Assembly (NCBI GenBank): GCA_036524155.1
Contig: DATDCV010000118.1
Location: forward strand, 1-37,141
Direction of reading: 5' to 3'
Source of the DNA: DATDCV01 sp036524155
GTDB lineage: Bacteria > Verrucomicrobiota > Verrucomicrobiia > Limisphaerales > UBA8199
DNA: 37,141 bases
Below the pieces are notes generated by a model. It had not been told where the DNA came from. It searched no databases and was given only the letters and a program-made list of their open reading frames with translations. Positions 24,095-33,015 of this stretch are shown piece after piece. Position numbers and translations under genes: made by a program. Every line of letters starts with the position of its first letter. The first letter of the stretch is position 1.

Positions 24095-25124
24095 CAAGCG
24101 GTTCAGCCTTGCGACCCCCGAAGCGATCTACCATCTGCCGGAGTGCTTCCACCCAAAGTGGGTGTTCATTCAAGCAAGGGATCAGCCTGAGTTCTGTCCC
24201 ACCCGCGTTGAGGAAGGTTTCCTTGCCGCGTAACCCGATTTCTTCGAGCGTCTCCAGGCAGTCGGAAACGAAGGCCGGACAAATCACGAGCAGCTTTCGC
24301 ACGCCGGCGGACGCCAGCCTGGGCAATTCGTAATCGGTGTAGGGCTTTAACCACGGGTCCCTTCCCAGGCGGGATTGAAAGGCAACTGAGTACTTTCCCG
24401 CCGGCAACTCCGCTGCCCGGGCAAATGCCGCCACAGTCTTGAAACACTGCGCGCGATAACAGGTCGCGTGCGCTGAGCTGCGGGTTTGGCAACAATCTGC
24501 GGCCGCCAGGCAGTGGCAGCCTGTGGGGTCGGATTTACGGATGTGGCGCTCGGGGAGGCCATGAAAGCTAAACAACAGGTGGTCGTAATCGCGGGCCAGG
24601 AATTCCTGCGCGCTGGCGACCAACGCTTTCACGTAAGTGCTGTCGTCGAAATAGGGCTCTTGGACCGTGATGTGCAGTCGTGGGGCGAGTTGCCGGGCAA
24701 CTTCTTTGACCCGCTCGACGGCGGTTTCGAAGCTCGACATTGCGTAATGCGGAAACAGAGGTATTAGCAGGAGGTCGTCGATGCCCCGGTTCGCGAGGCT
24801 GCGCAGGGCGTCGGTGATGGACGGGCTCTGATAGCGCATGGCAAGTTCCACCGGCAGGCTGACCTTGGCCTGAAGCTTCTCGCGCAGGTTCCGGCTGGTG
24901 ACGACGAGGGGGGAGCCTGCGGGCGACCAGATGGATTGATAGGCGTGGGCCGACTGTGTTGGCCGCCGTGGCAGAATCGCGAAATGGACGATGCAGAACC
25001 GCAAGAGCCAGTTGACGTCCAGGACCCGGCCGTCCATGAGAAACTCGCGCAGATACCTCCGCACTGCCGGCACGGTGGGGGCGTCCGGGGAACCGAGGTT
25101 AACGAGGAGAATGCCTTGGGTCAT
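24054..25124 (-). CDS. hemH: Ferrochelatase
   Basis: 356 residues from the ATG at 25124, chosen because MTQGILLVNLGSPD is the canonical start; an earlier in-frame start adds 62 residues, most encoded by a tandem repeat. It inserts Fe(II) into protoporphyrin IX, the last step of the protoporphyrin-dependent pathway. The key FSFHGLPERHI motif carries the catalytic His188. Six cysteines at 203, 205, 211, 212, 222 and 227 form a cluster, in a region where some bacterial ferrochelatases bind [2Fe-2S]; a cluster here is inferred, not shown. FVSDCLETLEEIG is a further family match. It is the last gene of hemE-hemN-hemG-hemH. Confidence 0.93.
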   Translation of the reverse strand: MTQGILLVNLGSPDAPTVPAVRRYLREFLMDGRVLDVNWLLRFCIVHFAILPRRPTQSAHAYQSIWSPAGSPLVVTSRNLREKLQAKVSLPVELAMRYQSPSITDALRSLANRGIDDLLLIPLFPHYAMSSFETAVERVKEVARQLAPRLHITVQEPYFDDSTYVKALVASAQEFLARDYDHLLFSFHGLPERHIRKSDPTGCHCLAAADCCQTRSSAHATCYRAQCFKTVAAFARAAELPAGKYSVAFQSRLGRDPWLKPYTDYELPRLASAGVRKLLVICPAFVSDCLETLEEIGLRGKETFLNAGGTELRLIPCLNEHPLWVEALRQMVDRFGGRKAEPLVNPPERAAVVRPG

Positions 25125-25129
25125 GAGGA

Positions 25130-25178
25130 CGTGAAGCGTGATGCGTGATGCGTGAGACGTGATGCGTGATGCGTGACG
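25130..25178. repeat. Imperfect heptamer tandem repeat (GTGATGC)
   Basis: About seven units of GTGATGC-like words (with a GTGAGAC and a GTGAAGC variant) lie just upstream of the hemH start, in the gap between hemG and hemH. The repeat might affect mRNA structure or start selection. Copy number could vary between strains. Confidence 0.75.
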
Positions 25179-25254
25179 ATGGAAGGGCCTGGTTTCCGTG
25201 TCATCGTGCGTTGCGACGAGGGAGGTTGAGGTGGCGTCGGCAGCGGGGTGATCA

Positions 25255-26682
25255 TTATTTGACAGCGGAAGCAGGTTCCAGGTAGGGGATGTTCCTGCCC
25301 AAGTAAGCATGAATGCGGTCGGCGACGTTGCAGCCGGAGACGATCGAGTCGCTGAGGGAAATGCCGTCGCGGTAGTGGCCGGCGAGGAAGAAGCCGGGAG
25401 CTTTTGTTTCGATGGCGTTCATCAGTTCGCGGTAACGACCATAGCCCATTGCGTACTGTGGAATCGCGCGGGGATAGAACACGCTATGCTGGAAAGTCGG
25501 CTGGCCACGGACGCCGAGCAGCACGCGGAGGTCCTCGCACGTGAGCTTGAACAACTGGTCAGGCGGCAACGACGCCAGCTCCGGATAGCGTTCGCCGCCG
25601 ACGTAACTGGTGAGGGTTAAATGCCCGGCGGGGGCGCGGTTGGGGAAGAGCGACGAAGAGAAAATGGTCCCGAGGATTTTGAACCCTTCCACCCTGGGTA
25701 TGAGCATGCCGAATCCCTGGCAGGGGTGCGCGACATCCTCCCGCCGGAACCCGAGAACAACACTAGCGACGGGCGGATACCGAATCTCGGCGAAGGGCGC
25801 GAGGCTGAGAGGCGCCGGGCCTTGCCACTCGAGCTCTGCCAGTCGGTACGCCGTGCCCGCGTAAAGAACGGCGGCGTGTTCGACCTGGGCGTCGGTGCCG
25901 TTTTCGCGCAAATGGATTGTCCAGCCGTGCTGCGCGGGGGCCAAACCGAGGACGGCGGTATTGAGCCGGAGCGAGTCGGCGAGGTATTCAGCGAGCGTCT
26001 CCGGCAGGACCTGGAGCCCTTCGTCGAACGAGACTTTTGCCGCGCGATCTTTGGCCACCTCGCCTCTTTTCTTGCGTTCGCGAGCGCCCAGTATCTGGCC
26101 CTTGATTAACGAGCCGTAGCGTGCCTCGAGTTGGGCGAGTTTCGGGAAGGCCTGGGGGACGGACAGCTTGTAAGGGTCGCCCGCATACACGCCCGCCACG
26201 AGGGCGTCAATGGCGTGATCGAGGAACTCCTGTCCGAGGCGCCGCAAGACGAACTCGGCAACACTCTCCTCTTTGCCATCGCGACGGGGCGGCACGAAAG
26301 GCTCGCAGAGGACGGCCCATTTGGCTTTCGCCGTGAACAGTTTGGTGGTGAAGAATCCGAGCGGCGAGCCCGGCATTTCGATGGGCCGCTGGTAGCGGAC
26401 GACGTATCGGGCTTCGGCCTTGGGGTCGGGGTCGCGGCGGCGCGATTGGAGGCCCGCATCCCGAATGAGTTGCCCGATTTTCGGGGAGGTTTCCAGAATG
26501 GTGTTCGGCCCGAACTCGGCGAGGTAGCCGTCGCGCCGGAGCGACTGAATGACGCCGCCGACTCGGCCGCTGGACTCGTACAGGGTGACCGGGATCCCCC
26601 TTTTTTTGAGGTAGAACGCGGCAGTGAGGCCCGTTATGCCACCGCCTATGACTGCCACCGAATTCAGGTTAGTCGCCAACAT
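25255..26682 (-). CDS. hemG: Protoporphyrinogen oxidase, HemG/HemY type
   Basis: 475 residues. The N-terminal dinucleotide-binding motif IGGGITGLTAAFYL, GRVGGVIQS and AEFGPNTIL identify an FAD-dependent amine-oxidase-fold enzyme of the HemY group. Further matches are HAIDALVAGVYAGDPYKLS and the C-terminal FAD-contact region LAGHYRDGISLSDSIVSGCNVADRI. It oxidises protoporphyrinogen IX (or coproporphyrinogen III in some lineages) using oxygen. It lies between hemN and hemH in the operon (17 nt after hemN). The symbol hemY is equally used for this type. The neighbouring HemN points to the protoporphyrin-dependent route. Confidence 0.9.
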   Translation of the reverse strand: MLATNLNSVAVIGGGITGLTAAFYLKKRGIPVTLYESSGRVGGVIQSLRRDGYLAEFGPNTILETSPKIGQLIRDAGLQSRRRDPDPKAEARYVVRYQRPIEMPGSPLGFFTTKLFTAKAKWAVLCEPFVPPRRDGKEESVAEFVLRRLGQEFLDHAIDALVAGVYAGDPYKLSVPQAFPKLAQLEARYGSLIKGQILGARERKKRGEVAKDRAAKVSFDEGLQVLPETLAEYLADSLRLNTAVLGLAPAQHGWTIHLRENGTDAQVEHAAVLYAGTAYRLAELEWQGPAPLSLAPFAEIRYPPVASVVLGFRREDVAHPCQGFGMLIPRVEGFKILGTIFSSSLFPNRAPAGHLTLTSYVGGERYPELASLPPDQLFKLTCEDLRVLLGVRGQPTFQHSVFYPRAIPQYAMGYGRYRELMNAIETKAPGFFLAGHYRDGISLSDSIVSGCNVADRIHAYLGRNIPYLEPASAVK

Positions 26683-26699
26683 TGCCTCGGAAGGAGGTT

Positions 26700-28079
26700 C
26701 TAAATTGTCCGCGAGTGTTTCCTTTCTCCGATGGGCGCCAGAGTGTTATCGAAGCTCATGGCGACGTTGCGGATGAACAGCCTTCCGGTGTTGGTGACCT
26801 CGAAACCTGCGGGGGAGCGACGCACCAGGCCGTCGGCCTCGAATGGCGCCAGGGATTCGATCTCCCGTTCGAAGTACGAAGCGAAATTGATGCTCAACCG
26901 TTGCGACATCGCGGCATAGTCGAGTGACAGATCGCACATGACCCGCATGATGGTCTCGCGGCGGATTTTGTCCTCATCGGTGACGAAGTAACCGCGGACG
27001 AGGGGGACCTGGCCGGCATCGAGGGCGGCGTAATATTTGAGGAGGTCCTTCTCGTTTTGCCAGTAGGCGTCGGGGATTTGCGAGATGGACGACATGCCGA
27101 ACGCGTAAATATCGGAACCGGCGCGGGTGCTGTAGCCTTGGAAATTGCGCTGGAGCTGTTTGCGGCTTTGGGCTACGGCGAGCTCGTCGTTGGGCCGGGC
27201 GAAGTGATCCATGCCGATGTAGACGTAACGGTTATGCTCGGTTAGCCGTTCGATAACCGTCTTGAGGAGTTCGAGCTTGACCTCGGCAGGAGGAAGGACC
27301 TTGTGTTCGAGAATTTTCTGCGCGGGTTTTACCCAGGGGACGTGGGCATAGCTGAAGACCGCCAGCCGATCCGGTTCAAGCGACAACACGATGTCCAGGG
27401 TGCGATTGAACGACTCGACGGTTTGGTGAGGCAAACCGTAGATCAGGTCGAAGTTGACCGAGGTGAAGCCCAAATCGCGGACCCAGCCCAGCACTTGCTC
27501 GGTCATTTCGCGGGGCTGGATCCGATGCACGGCCTGCTGGACGGTTTCGTTGAAGTCCTGGACTCCGAGCGACGCGCGGTTGAAGCCGATTTCCCGGAGG
27601 GCCACTATGTGATCGCGGGTCAAACGGCGAGGGTCGATCTCCACGCCAGCCTCGAGGTCGTCGGCGAAGGCAAAATGCCGGTGAATGATCTCGCCCAGTT
27701 TGCGGATTTCGTCCGGGCTGAGGAACGTGGGCGAGCCGCCGCCCCAATGCAGTTGGACAGCCTTGCGGCGCGGGTTGAGCAGCGTGCTCATCTGCGCGAC
27801 TTCCCGGCCGAGGTAATCGATATAAGTCGTGCCCTGGTGATGATTCAGAGTGATGACCGTCGTGCAGCCGCAATACCAGCAAAGCGTTTCGCAGAAGGGG
27901 ATATGGAAGTACAACGAGAGGTCGCGCTGTTCGGTGCGGTTGTTTTCCAGGATGCGCTCGGCGGTTTCGGGCCAGGTGACTGCGTCGGTGAACTTCGTTG
28001 CGGGCGGATAGGAAGTATAGCGCGGCCCCGCCACGTTATATTTCTTCACCAACTCCAAATCGACTTGCAGCATGCTCAT
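26700..28079 (-). CDS. hemN: Oxygen-independent coproporphyrinogen III oxidase (radical SAM)
   Basis: 459 residues. C63-X3-C67-X2-C70 (PFCETLCWYCGC) binds the radical SAM [4Fe-4S] cluster. The N-terminus NVAGPRYTSYPPA and length are those of true HemN rather than HemW. Other matches are LHWGGGSPTFL, GVEIDPRRLT, RASLGVQDFNETVQQAVHRIQP and VNFDLIYGLPHQT. It decarboxylates coproporphyrinogen III to protoporphyrinogen IX without oxygen, just before HemG. Its start is 1 nt after the hemE stop, so the two are probably coupled. Confidence 0.95.
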   Translation of the reverse strand: MSMLQVDLELVKKYNVAGPRYTSYPPATKFTDAVTWPETAERILENNRTEQRDLSLYFHIPFCETLCWYCGCTTVITLNHHQGTTYIDYLGREVAQMSTLLNPRRKAVQLHWGGGSPTFLSPDEIRKLGEIIHRHFAFADDLEAGVEIDPRRLTRDHIVALREIGFNRASLGVQDFNETVQQAVHRIQPREMTEQVLGWVRDLGFTSVNFDLIYGLPHQTVESFNRTLDIVLSLEPDRLAVFSYAHVPWVKPAQKILEHKVLPPAEVKLELLKTVIERLTEHNRYVYIGMDHFARPNDELAVAQSRKQLQRNFQGYSTRAGSDIYAFGMSSISQIPDAYWQNEKDLLKYYAALDAGQVPLVRGYFVTDEDKIRRETIMRVMCDLSLDYAAMSQRLSINFASYFEREIESLAPFEADGLVRRSPAGFEVTNTGRLFIRNVAMSFDNTLAPIGERKHSRTI

Positions 28080-28080
28080 A

Positions 28081-29196
28081 CTATGGTTTCAGGCCAGCGG
28101 CTCGCACCGTATCCACCAGGCTCTGAATGTTCTCGAGTTTGGCGTTCGGCGGGACGCCGTGGCCGAGGTTAAAAATGTGCCCCGGCTGACCGTTCATTTC
28201 GCGCACTATGCGGGTGGTGCCGGCCGCAACGGCCTCCGGGGACGTTGCCAGCAGGAACGGGTCAAGGTTCCCTTGAACGGCGACCTGTTCCGGCAACCGC
28301 GCCCGGACATCCGCCAAACGTATGTTCCAATCTACACCCAAAACACTCGCGCCGGTAGCGACCAGATCGTCCCAGTTGCCATGGGCGCCCTTGGCGAAAA
28401 CGATCACGGGAACTTTGCCCTTCAGTGCCCCCACAATTTGTGTTATCCAGTCCCCAGAGGCGCGGGCGTAATCTCCATCCGAAAGGACGCCGCCCAGGCT
28501 GTCGAAGATCTGGACGACCTCAGCGCCGGCATCGATTTGAAGTTGCAGAAAGCCCGCTACGGCGTGAGCCAATTTTTGGAGGAGGCGGGAGAAAAGGGGC
28601 GGGTCCGAGTAAAGGAGGTTTTTGGCCTGGCTGTATTCGCGGATGCCGCCGCCTTCGATCATGAAGTTGGCGAGCGTCCAGGGTGAGCCGGCGAAGCCGA
28701 TGAGCGCGGTGCGCCCGCCCAGGTCCTGTTTGATCAGCGGCAAGGCCTTTGCGACATATTGGAGGCGCTCGTTGACAGCGCCGACTTCGAGCCGGTCCAC
28801 GTCTGCGGAGGTCTTCAGCAGGAACTCCATTTCAATGCCGCCGTGCTCGCGAAACCGGTAGCGCTGGCCCAGCCCCTCGCAAACCACGAGGATGTCGCTG
28901 AACAGGATTGCCGCGTCAAAGTCGAATCGCCGGATTGGCTGCAACGTGACTTCGGCGGCGAGCTCGGGAGTCTGGACCAACTCCAGGAACGAGTATTTCT
29001 TTTTGAGGGCGCGATATTCGGGAAGCGCGCGGCCGGCCTGGCGCATCAACCAAACCGGCGGGCGATCCACGGGCTGGGAATGGCAGGCGTTAAGAAAGCG
29101 CTGGCGATTCGTCAGCGGCTTGGGCTTCCCGGGCTGGGCCTGAGGTCCGGTTCGCGGCGTGCCGGCTCTGGCTGGATTGGTGGATTGACCTGTCAT
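28081..29196 (-). CDS. hemE: Uroporphyrinogen III decarboxylase
   Basis: 371 residues from the ATG at 29196; a start at 29298 would add 34 residues not typical of the family, and even the chosen start leaves a Pro/Gly-rich N-terminal extension of about 25 residues. The signatures PPVWLMRQAGR (about 46-56) and GFAGSPWTLANFMIEGGG are present, with the catalytic Asp in ILFSDILVVCEGLG. It converts uroporphyrinogen III to coproporphyrinogen III. It is the first gene of a minus-strand haem operon. It differs from the URO-D-like protein at 15015, which lacks the signature. The promoter probably lies within 29197-29347, but no clear boxes were found. Confidence 0.94.
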   Translation of the reverse strand: MTGQSTNPARAGTPRTGPQAQPGKPKPLTNRQRFLNACHSQPVDRPPVWLMRQAGRALPEYRALKKKYSFLELVQTPELAAEVTLQPIRRFDFDAAILFSDILVVCEGLGQRYRFREHGGIEMEFLLKTSADVDRLEVGAVNERLQYVAKALPLIKQDLGGRTALIGFAGSPWTLANFMIEGGGIREYSQAKNLLYSDPPLFSRLLQKLAHAVAGFLQLQIDAGAEVVQIFDSLGGVLSDGDYARASGDWITQIVGALKGKVPVIVFAKGAHGNWDDLVATGASVLGVDWNIRLADVRARLPEQVAVQGNLDPFLLATSPEAVAAGTTRIVREMNGQPGHIFNLGHGVPPNAKLENIQSLVDTVRAAGLKP

Positions 29197-29347
29197 TTCG
29201 GCTAAGCTTGAAATTCTGTTCCCAGGCAGACGGCTTGAGTTTCCGGATTTACCGCCGCAAGGGCTGCACAGACTAGCAGGGAAAATGGCATGGGTCAACG
29301 ACCATACCGATTTTGCCTCTTGAGAAGCAGAGAATGTACACGGTTAT

Positions 29348-30250
29348 TCAGCGGGGCGCGCGTGAGCTCGGTTTGGCGCCCCCCTGGCGGGTCTTCAGGG
29401 TTGAATACGCTGCATTGAGCGCTTTAGTCCACCGCTCAGCCAGATCCCTGGCCTGCTGATCCATGCCGGCGAACAGATCCGGATGGCATGCTTTCATCCG
29501 CTTCCGATAGGCCGTCTTGATCTCGTGCGTCGAGGCCGACGGCGACAGGCCGAGAATCTCGTAAACGCTGAGCTTTTCGGGCTCGTTCACCGGCACCACC
29601 GGTCGAGCGGGCTCGGGCCTCGGCGGGGTCGGCCGCTGCCCTTTGCCGGGCTTTTGCTCCCGGCCCAGCATCCAGCGCAGGCGCAGGCGGAAGGGATCCA
29701 TGAGCGACACCCGCGGCGCATCCTCCCCCAGGAACAGGACCCCATCCAGCAGGGACAACTGTTCCCTAAGGCGCGGCGACGCCAGGTGTGGGCAATGCTG
29801 CGTCAGATCCTGCCAGTCTACCGCTGCGTTCTGTCCGGCCAAGTAAGCCAACGCTCGGGCGCAGGCTGGCACATTCAACTCCCCAAGTTGTCCGCAGCGC
29901 CGTAAATGCCGCAGCCCTTCCAGCATCAGGCGAGGACCCACCGTGCAGATGTCTTTGAGGATCCAAATCCCCATAGGGTCCAACCCCAGCTCCCGCTCGT
30001 CCTGCCTGCGTTTCATGGTGCGAGCAAAGAACCCGGCCGTCAGCCCCAACGCAACAAGCCATGGCCAGTGAACGGAGCGGGCGAAGGCGCCGCAAAAGAC
30101 AAACAGGACGGTGTAAATCAGGAGGGTCGTCAGTAGGAATACGGCCACCCCGCTGCCCAAGGCGAGTGCGGAGATCACAGCCGCCGAGGCTCGGTCCTTG
30201 CTTCGTTGTTGCTCGAGCCAGCGGGCGATGGCCTCAGAGGCTTCGTTCAT
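29348..30250 (-). CDS. Membrane-anchored J-domain protein
   Basis: 300 residues from the ATG at 30250; a longer frame starts at 30340. Two hydrophobic segments lie at about 22-52 and 58-74. A soluble central region (about 80-200) is helical with no recognised fold. A Pro-rich linker leads to a C-terminal J domain (about 227-285: LSVYEILGLSPSASTHEIKTAY, then HPD at 256-258). J domains stimulate DnaK, so it probably recruits Hsp70 to the membrane. The C-terminal J placement resembles DjlA- or TerB-type proteins, but no TerB domain is evident. It lies upstream of the haem operon and divergent from the DUF362 gene. Confidence 0.8.
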   Translation of the reverse strand: MNEASEAIARWLEQQRSKDRASAAVISALALGSGVAVFLLTTLLIYTVLFVFCGAFARSVHWPWLVALGLTAGFFARTMKRRQDERELGLDPMGIWILKDICTVGPRLMLEGLRHLRRCGQLGELNVPACARALAYLAGQNAAVDWQDLTQHCPHLASPRLREQLSLLDGVLFLGEDAPRVSLMDPFRLRLRWMLGREQKPGKGQRPTPPRPEPARPVVPVNEPEKLSVYEILGLSPSASTHEIKTAYRKRMKACHPDLFAGMDQQARDLAERWTKALNAAYSTLKTRQGGAKPSSRAPR

Positions 30251-30427
30251 CTGGTGGCCGGAACATACCAACGGTGTTGACCGCTGCTCAAGACCGTTGG
30301 CCTGCCTGGGCGGCGGCCGGGAGGCGGGGTGTGTCATCAAAATTGATGGCGTGGCGACGGGGGTAGCAGCTTGCCAATTGGCAGGATCCGGGGTCAGAAT
30401 CGGATCGCTGCTAAAGCGATGTAATTT

Positions 30428-31501
30428 ATGACGACACAGGTGCCAACGAATCGTCGGGATTTTCTAAAGAGAACCCTGCTGGGCGGAGCTGCCGCGGTGG
30501 CGGCGCCGTGGTTTATTACGAGGGGGGTCGGAGCCGATAGTGGGACGGCGCCGGGCTTTGCGAGCCGGGTGGCGCTGACGACGGGGGGAGACCGGGCCGA
30601 TCTGGCGTTCAAGGGTCTCAGGGCCTTTGAGAAGCAAATCGCGAGCGCGATTGGGAGCAAGCGGGTCATTATCAAACCGAACAACGTCTCGATCGACAAC
30701 CAACTGGCGGCGAGCCATGCGCAGAACCTGGAAGGGATACTGGAATTTCTGAGATCCATCGGGAAGACCGATGTGGCGATCGCCGAATCAGCGGCGGGCG
30801 GGCCGACGCTGGATGGGTTCGCCAATTTCAAGTACGACGAGGTGGCCGGGAAATATGGTGCGAAGCTGATGGACCTCGACCAGGAGGGCTTTGAGCTGCT
30901 GCATTGCTTTGACGAGACTGATTTCCGGCCGCATCCCTGCCGCATGTCGAAGGTGCTGCTGGACCCGAACAACTTCATCATTTCGGCGGCGAAGTTTAAG
31001 ACACACGATCGGGTGGTGACGACGCTCTCGCTCAAGAACATCGTCGTCGGGGCGCCGATTAAAGACGCCGGGTTCCGGTGGGGGCCAGGAGGCCGGAGCG
31101 GTGCCAGGAATGACAAACCGATCACGCATGGCAACGGGTTCCGCGGCATCAACTACAATTTGTTCGCCCTCGCAGCCCGGCTCCACCCGCATCTGTCGGT
31201 CATCGACGGTTACGAGGGGATGGAAGGGGAAGGCCCTGTTGGTGGCTCGCCGGTTGCGCACCGGGTGTGCGTGGTAAGTCCGGATTGGCTGGCGGCGGAT
31301 CGGGTGGCGGTGGAACTGATGGGCATTGATTTTCAGAACGTCGGATATCTGAATTACTGCGGGCAGGCGCGGATGGGGGAGACGGACCTGGCGAGGATTG
31401 AAATCGTCGGACCCGCGCTGAAGGAACACGTGAGGACTTACAAGCTGGCGAAGAACATCGATCAGCAATTGATCTGGAAACAGCCGGTGCGGAAGGCATA
31501 A
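30428..31501 (+). CDS. Tat-exported DUF362-domain protein
   Basis: 357 residues. A twin-arginine signal (NRRDFLKRT, residues 8-16) precedes a hydrophobic Ala-rich segment ending near residue 36. The DUF362 domain then follows: IIKPNNVSIDN, IAESAAGGPTLDGF, FIISAAKFKTHDRVVTTLSLKNIVVGAP, LSVIDGYEGMEGEGPVGG and DWLAADRVAVELMGID. DUF362 proteins often carry a [4Fe-4S] domain; here no such CxxC cluster is seen. Function unknown; Tat export suggests a bound cofactor. It is followed on the same strand, after a repeat-containing gap, by the SGNH hydrolase gene. Confidence 0.85.
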   Translation: MTTQVPTNRRDFLKRTLLGGAAAVAAPWFITRGVGADSGTAPGFASRVALTTGGDRADLAFKGLRAFEKQIASAIGSKRVIIKPNNVSIDNQLAASHAQNLEGILEFLRSIGKTDVAIAESAAGGPTLDGFANFKYDEVAGKYGAKLMDLDQEGFELLHCFDETDFRPHPCRMSKVLLDPNNFIISAAKFKTHDRVVTTLSLKNIVVGAPIKDAGFRWGPGGRSGARNDKPITHGNGFRGINYNLFALAARLHPHLSVIDGYEGMEGEGPVGGSPVAHRVCVVSPDWLAADRVAVELMGIDFQNVGYLNYCGQARMGETDLARIEIVGPALKEHVRTYKLAKNIDQQLIWKQPVRKA

Positions 31502-31509
31502 CGCCATAA

Positions 31510-31572
31510 CAAAGAAATCCGAAATCCGAGATGCGAAATCCGAAAGAAGGCCGAAATCCGAAGGCCGAAGGA
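31510..31572. repeat. Imperfect GAAATCCGA direct repeats
   Basis: Four to five GAAATCCGA-like units (GAAATCCGAAATCCGAGATGCG, GAAATCCGAAAG, GAAATCCGAAGGCCGAAGG) follow the DUF362 gene. This is a simple-sequence repeat between genes. A run of AGGAAG occurs near 31637-31660. Confidence 0.6.
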
Positions 31573-31765
31573 GCTAGACCACGGATGGACTTAGCGCGGG
31601 ATGCCGCAGCCAAATTCCGTTGTCATCACGAGGTCTAGGAAGAGGAAGAGGAAGAGGAGGAACATCACCGACGGACGGGTGCTCAGGAATGCGATAGCGA
31701 CATTACTGCGCGCACCGGGCATCGGGGCGTTTGACAGGCGCCGTGGCAGCGCTCAGCATCCGGCG

Positions 31766-32989
31766 ATGAGAGACGAGCGGCGGATTTTGCTGGTTGTTCT
31801 GGTCGCAGTTGGTGTCGCGCGGGGGCTGTCGGCGGAGGAGACCGTGATCCTGGACATGGATGCGGTGCGGCATAAGACGGGCGAGGTGACAACGAAAGAG
31901 GGCCACAAAGTGCCTATTGGAACGGTTGAACTAGTGGAGGGCAAATTCAATAAGGCGGTCCGGTTCTCATTTACCGACGGGGTTGGGGCGGGTTTCATGA
32001 CGGCATCGGTCCAGGCGACCCGTGAATGGGATCAGGCCGCAGGGATGAGTTTTTATGTCCGGGGCGATGGCTCGACGAATTGGGCCGGGCTCGAGTTGAT
32101 CGACCGCAACGACTACTCGTTGCGCTACGCGTTTTGCTTCCCGATTGATTCAACGGAATGGAGGAAGGTCGTCCTGCCCTGGGGCGAGCTGATCCCGGAA
32201 CTCGCCGGGCCGCTGATTGACGCCCGGAGCGGATACGCGCCATCAGGTTTCGGCAATCTGTGGTTTGGCAAGTGGTTCTATTGGCGCGAGTATCCGGCGC
32301 ATGCGTTTGCGATCGACCGGGTGTCGCTCGAGACAGATCTTCCCCCGGGCCAATCCATGAGATGGGAAGTGGGATTGAAACGATTCCGAGCAAAGCTCAA
32401 CGCGCGGCAGCCGGTAACCGTAGTGACAATGGGCGATTCGCTGACCGACAAGCGACACTGGGCGAACCAGCAAACGCTCTGGGCGGAGAGCTTTGCGGCG
32501 CAGTTAAAGGAGAAGTCGGGCTGCGAGGTAAGGCTCATCAACCCGGCCATTGGAGGGACGACGTTGAGCCAGAACCTGGTGCTGATGCCGCGGTGGCTCA
32601 AGAGCGCACCCACGCCCGACCTGGTGACGATTTGGTTCGGGGGCAACGACTGGGATTCGGGCGTTCGTGGCGCCCGGTTCAGAGAATACCTGTCGATGGG
32701 TGTTGACCGGATTCGCCGCCTGACGCGTGGCAGCGCGGATGTGGTGGTGCTGACGACCTGCCCGGGTTTCAAGCGGTGGAACACGCTGAAAGAACTCGAG
32801 GAGGCGGCGAAGGAGGTCGCAAAGCAGAAGGGAACGGCGCTGGTGGACATCGCGGGGGAATTCCGGCGGGCCGGGAGCGCCGACAGGGCGTTGAAGGAGG
32901 GCCTTTGGGCCTGGGACAATGTACATCTCGGAACGAACGGACACAGACTGACGGCGGAGGCGGTGATGAGAGCGGTCCAGGAGCCGTAG
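31766..32989 (+). CDS. Secreted SGNH/GDSL hydrolase with N-terminal carbohydrate-binding-like domain
   Basis: 407 residues from the ATG at 31766, which begins a signal peptide (RILLVVLVAVGVARGLSA). An upstream frame start at 31601 adds 55 basic residues of low confidence. Residues about 25-200 look like a beta-sandwich of the CBM type (VRFSFTDGVG, SFYVRGDGSTNWAGLELIDRND). The SGNH domain has block I GDSLTD (Ser225), block III WFGGNDWD and block V with D384 and H387 (DNVHLGTNGH). The catalytic triad is therefore complete. It is likely a carbohydrate or acyl esterase acting on external polysaccharide; the substrate is unknown. Confidence 0.82.
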   Translation: MRDERRILLVVLVAVGVARGLSAEETVILDMDAVRHKTGEVTTKEGHKVPIGTVELVEGKFNKAVRFSFTDGVGAGFMTASVQATREWDQAAGMSFYVRGDGSTNWAGLELIDRNDYSLRYAFCFPIDSTEWRKVVLPWGELIPELAGPLIDARSGYAPSGFGNLWFGKWFYWREYPAHAFAIDRVSLETDLPPGQSMRWEVGLKRFRAKLNARQPVTVVTMGDSLTDKRHWANQQTLWAESFAAQLKEKSGCEVRLINPAIGGTTLSQNLVLMPRWLKSAPTPDLVTIWFGGNDWDSGVRGARFREYLSMGVDRIRRLTRGSADVVVLTTCPGFKRWNTLKELEEAAKEVAKQKGTALVDIAGEFRRAGSADRALKEGLWAWDNVHLGTNGHRLTAEAVMRAVQEP

Positions 32990-33015
32990 CAGCTTTCGGT
33001 CCGGTCTTTGCGACT

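Noticed and set aside
25130..25178. Heptamer repeat as an N-terminal coding extension of hemH
   Set aside because: The frame gives repeated HASRIT residues not found in ferrochelatases. The canonical start MTQGILLVNLGSPD lies downstream at 25124.
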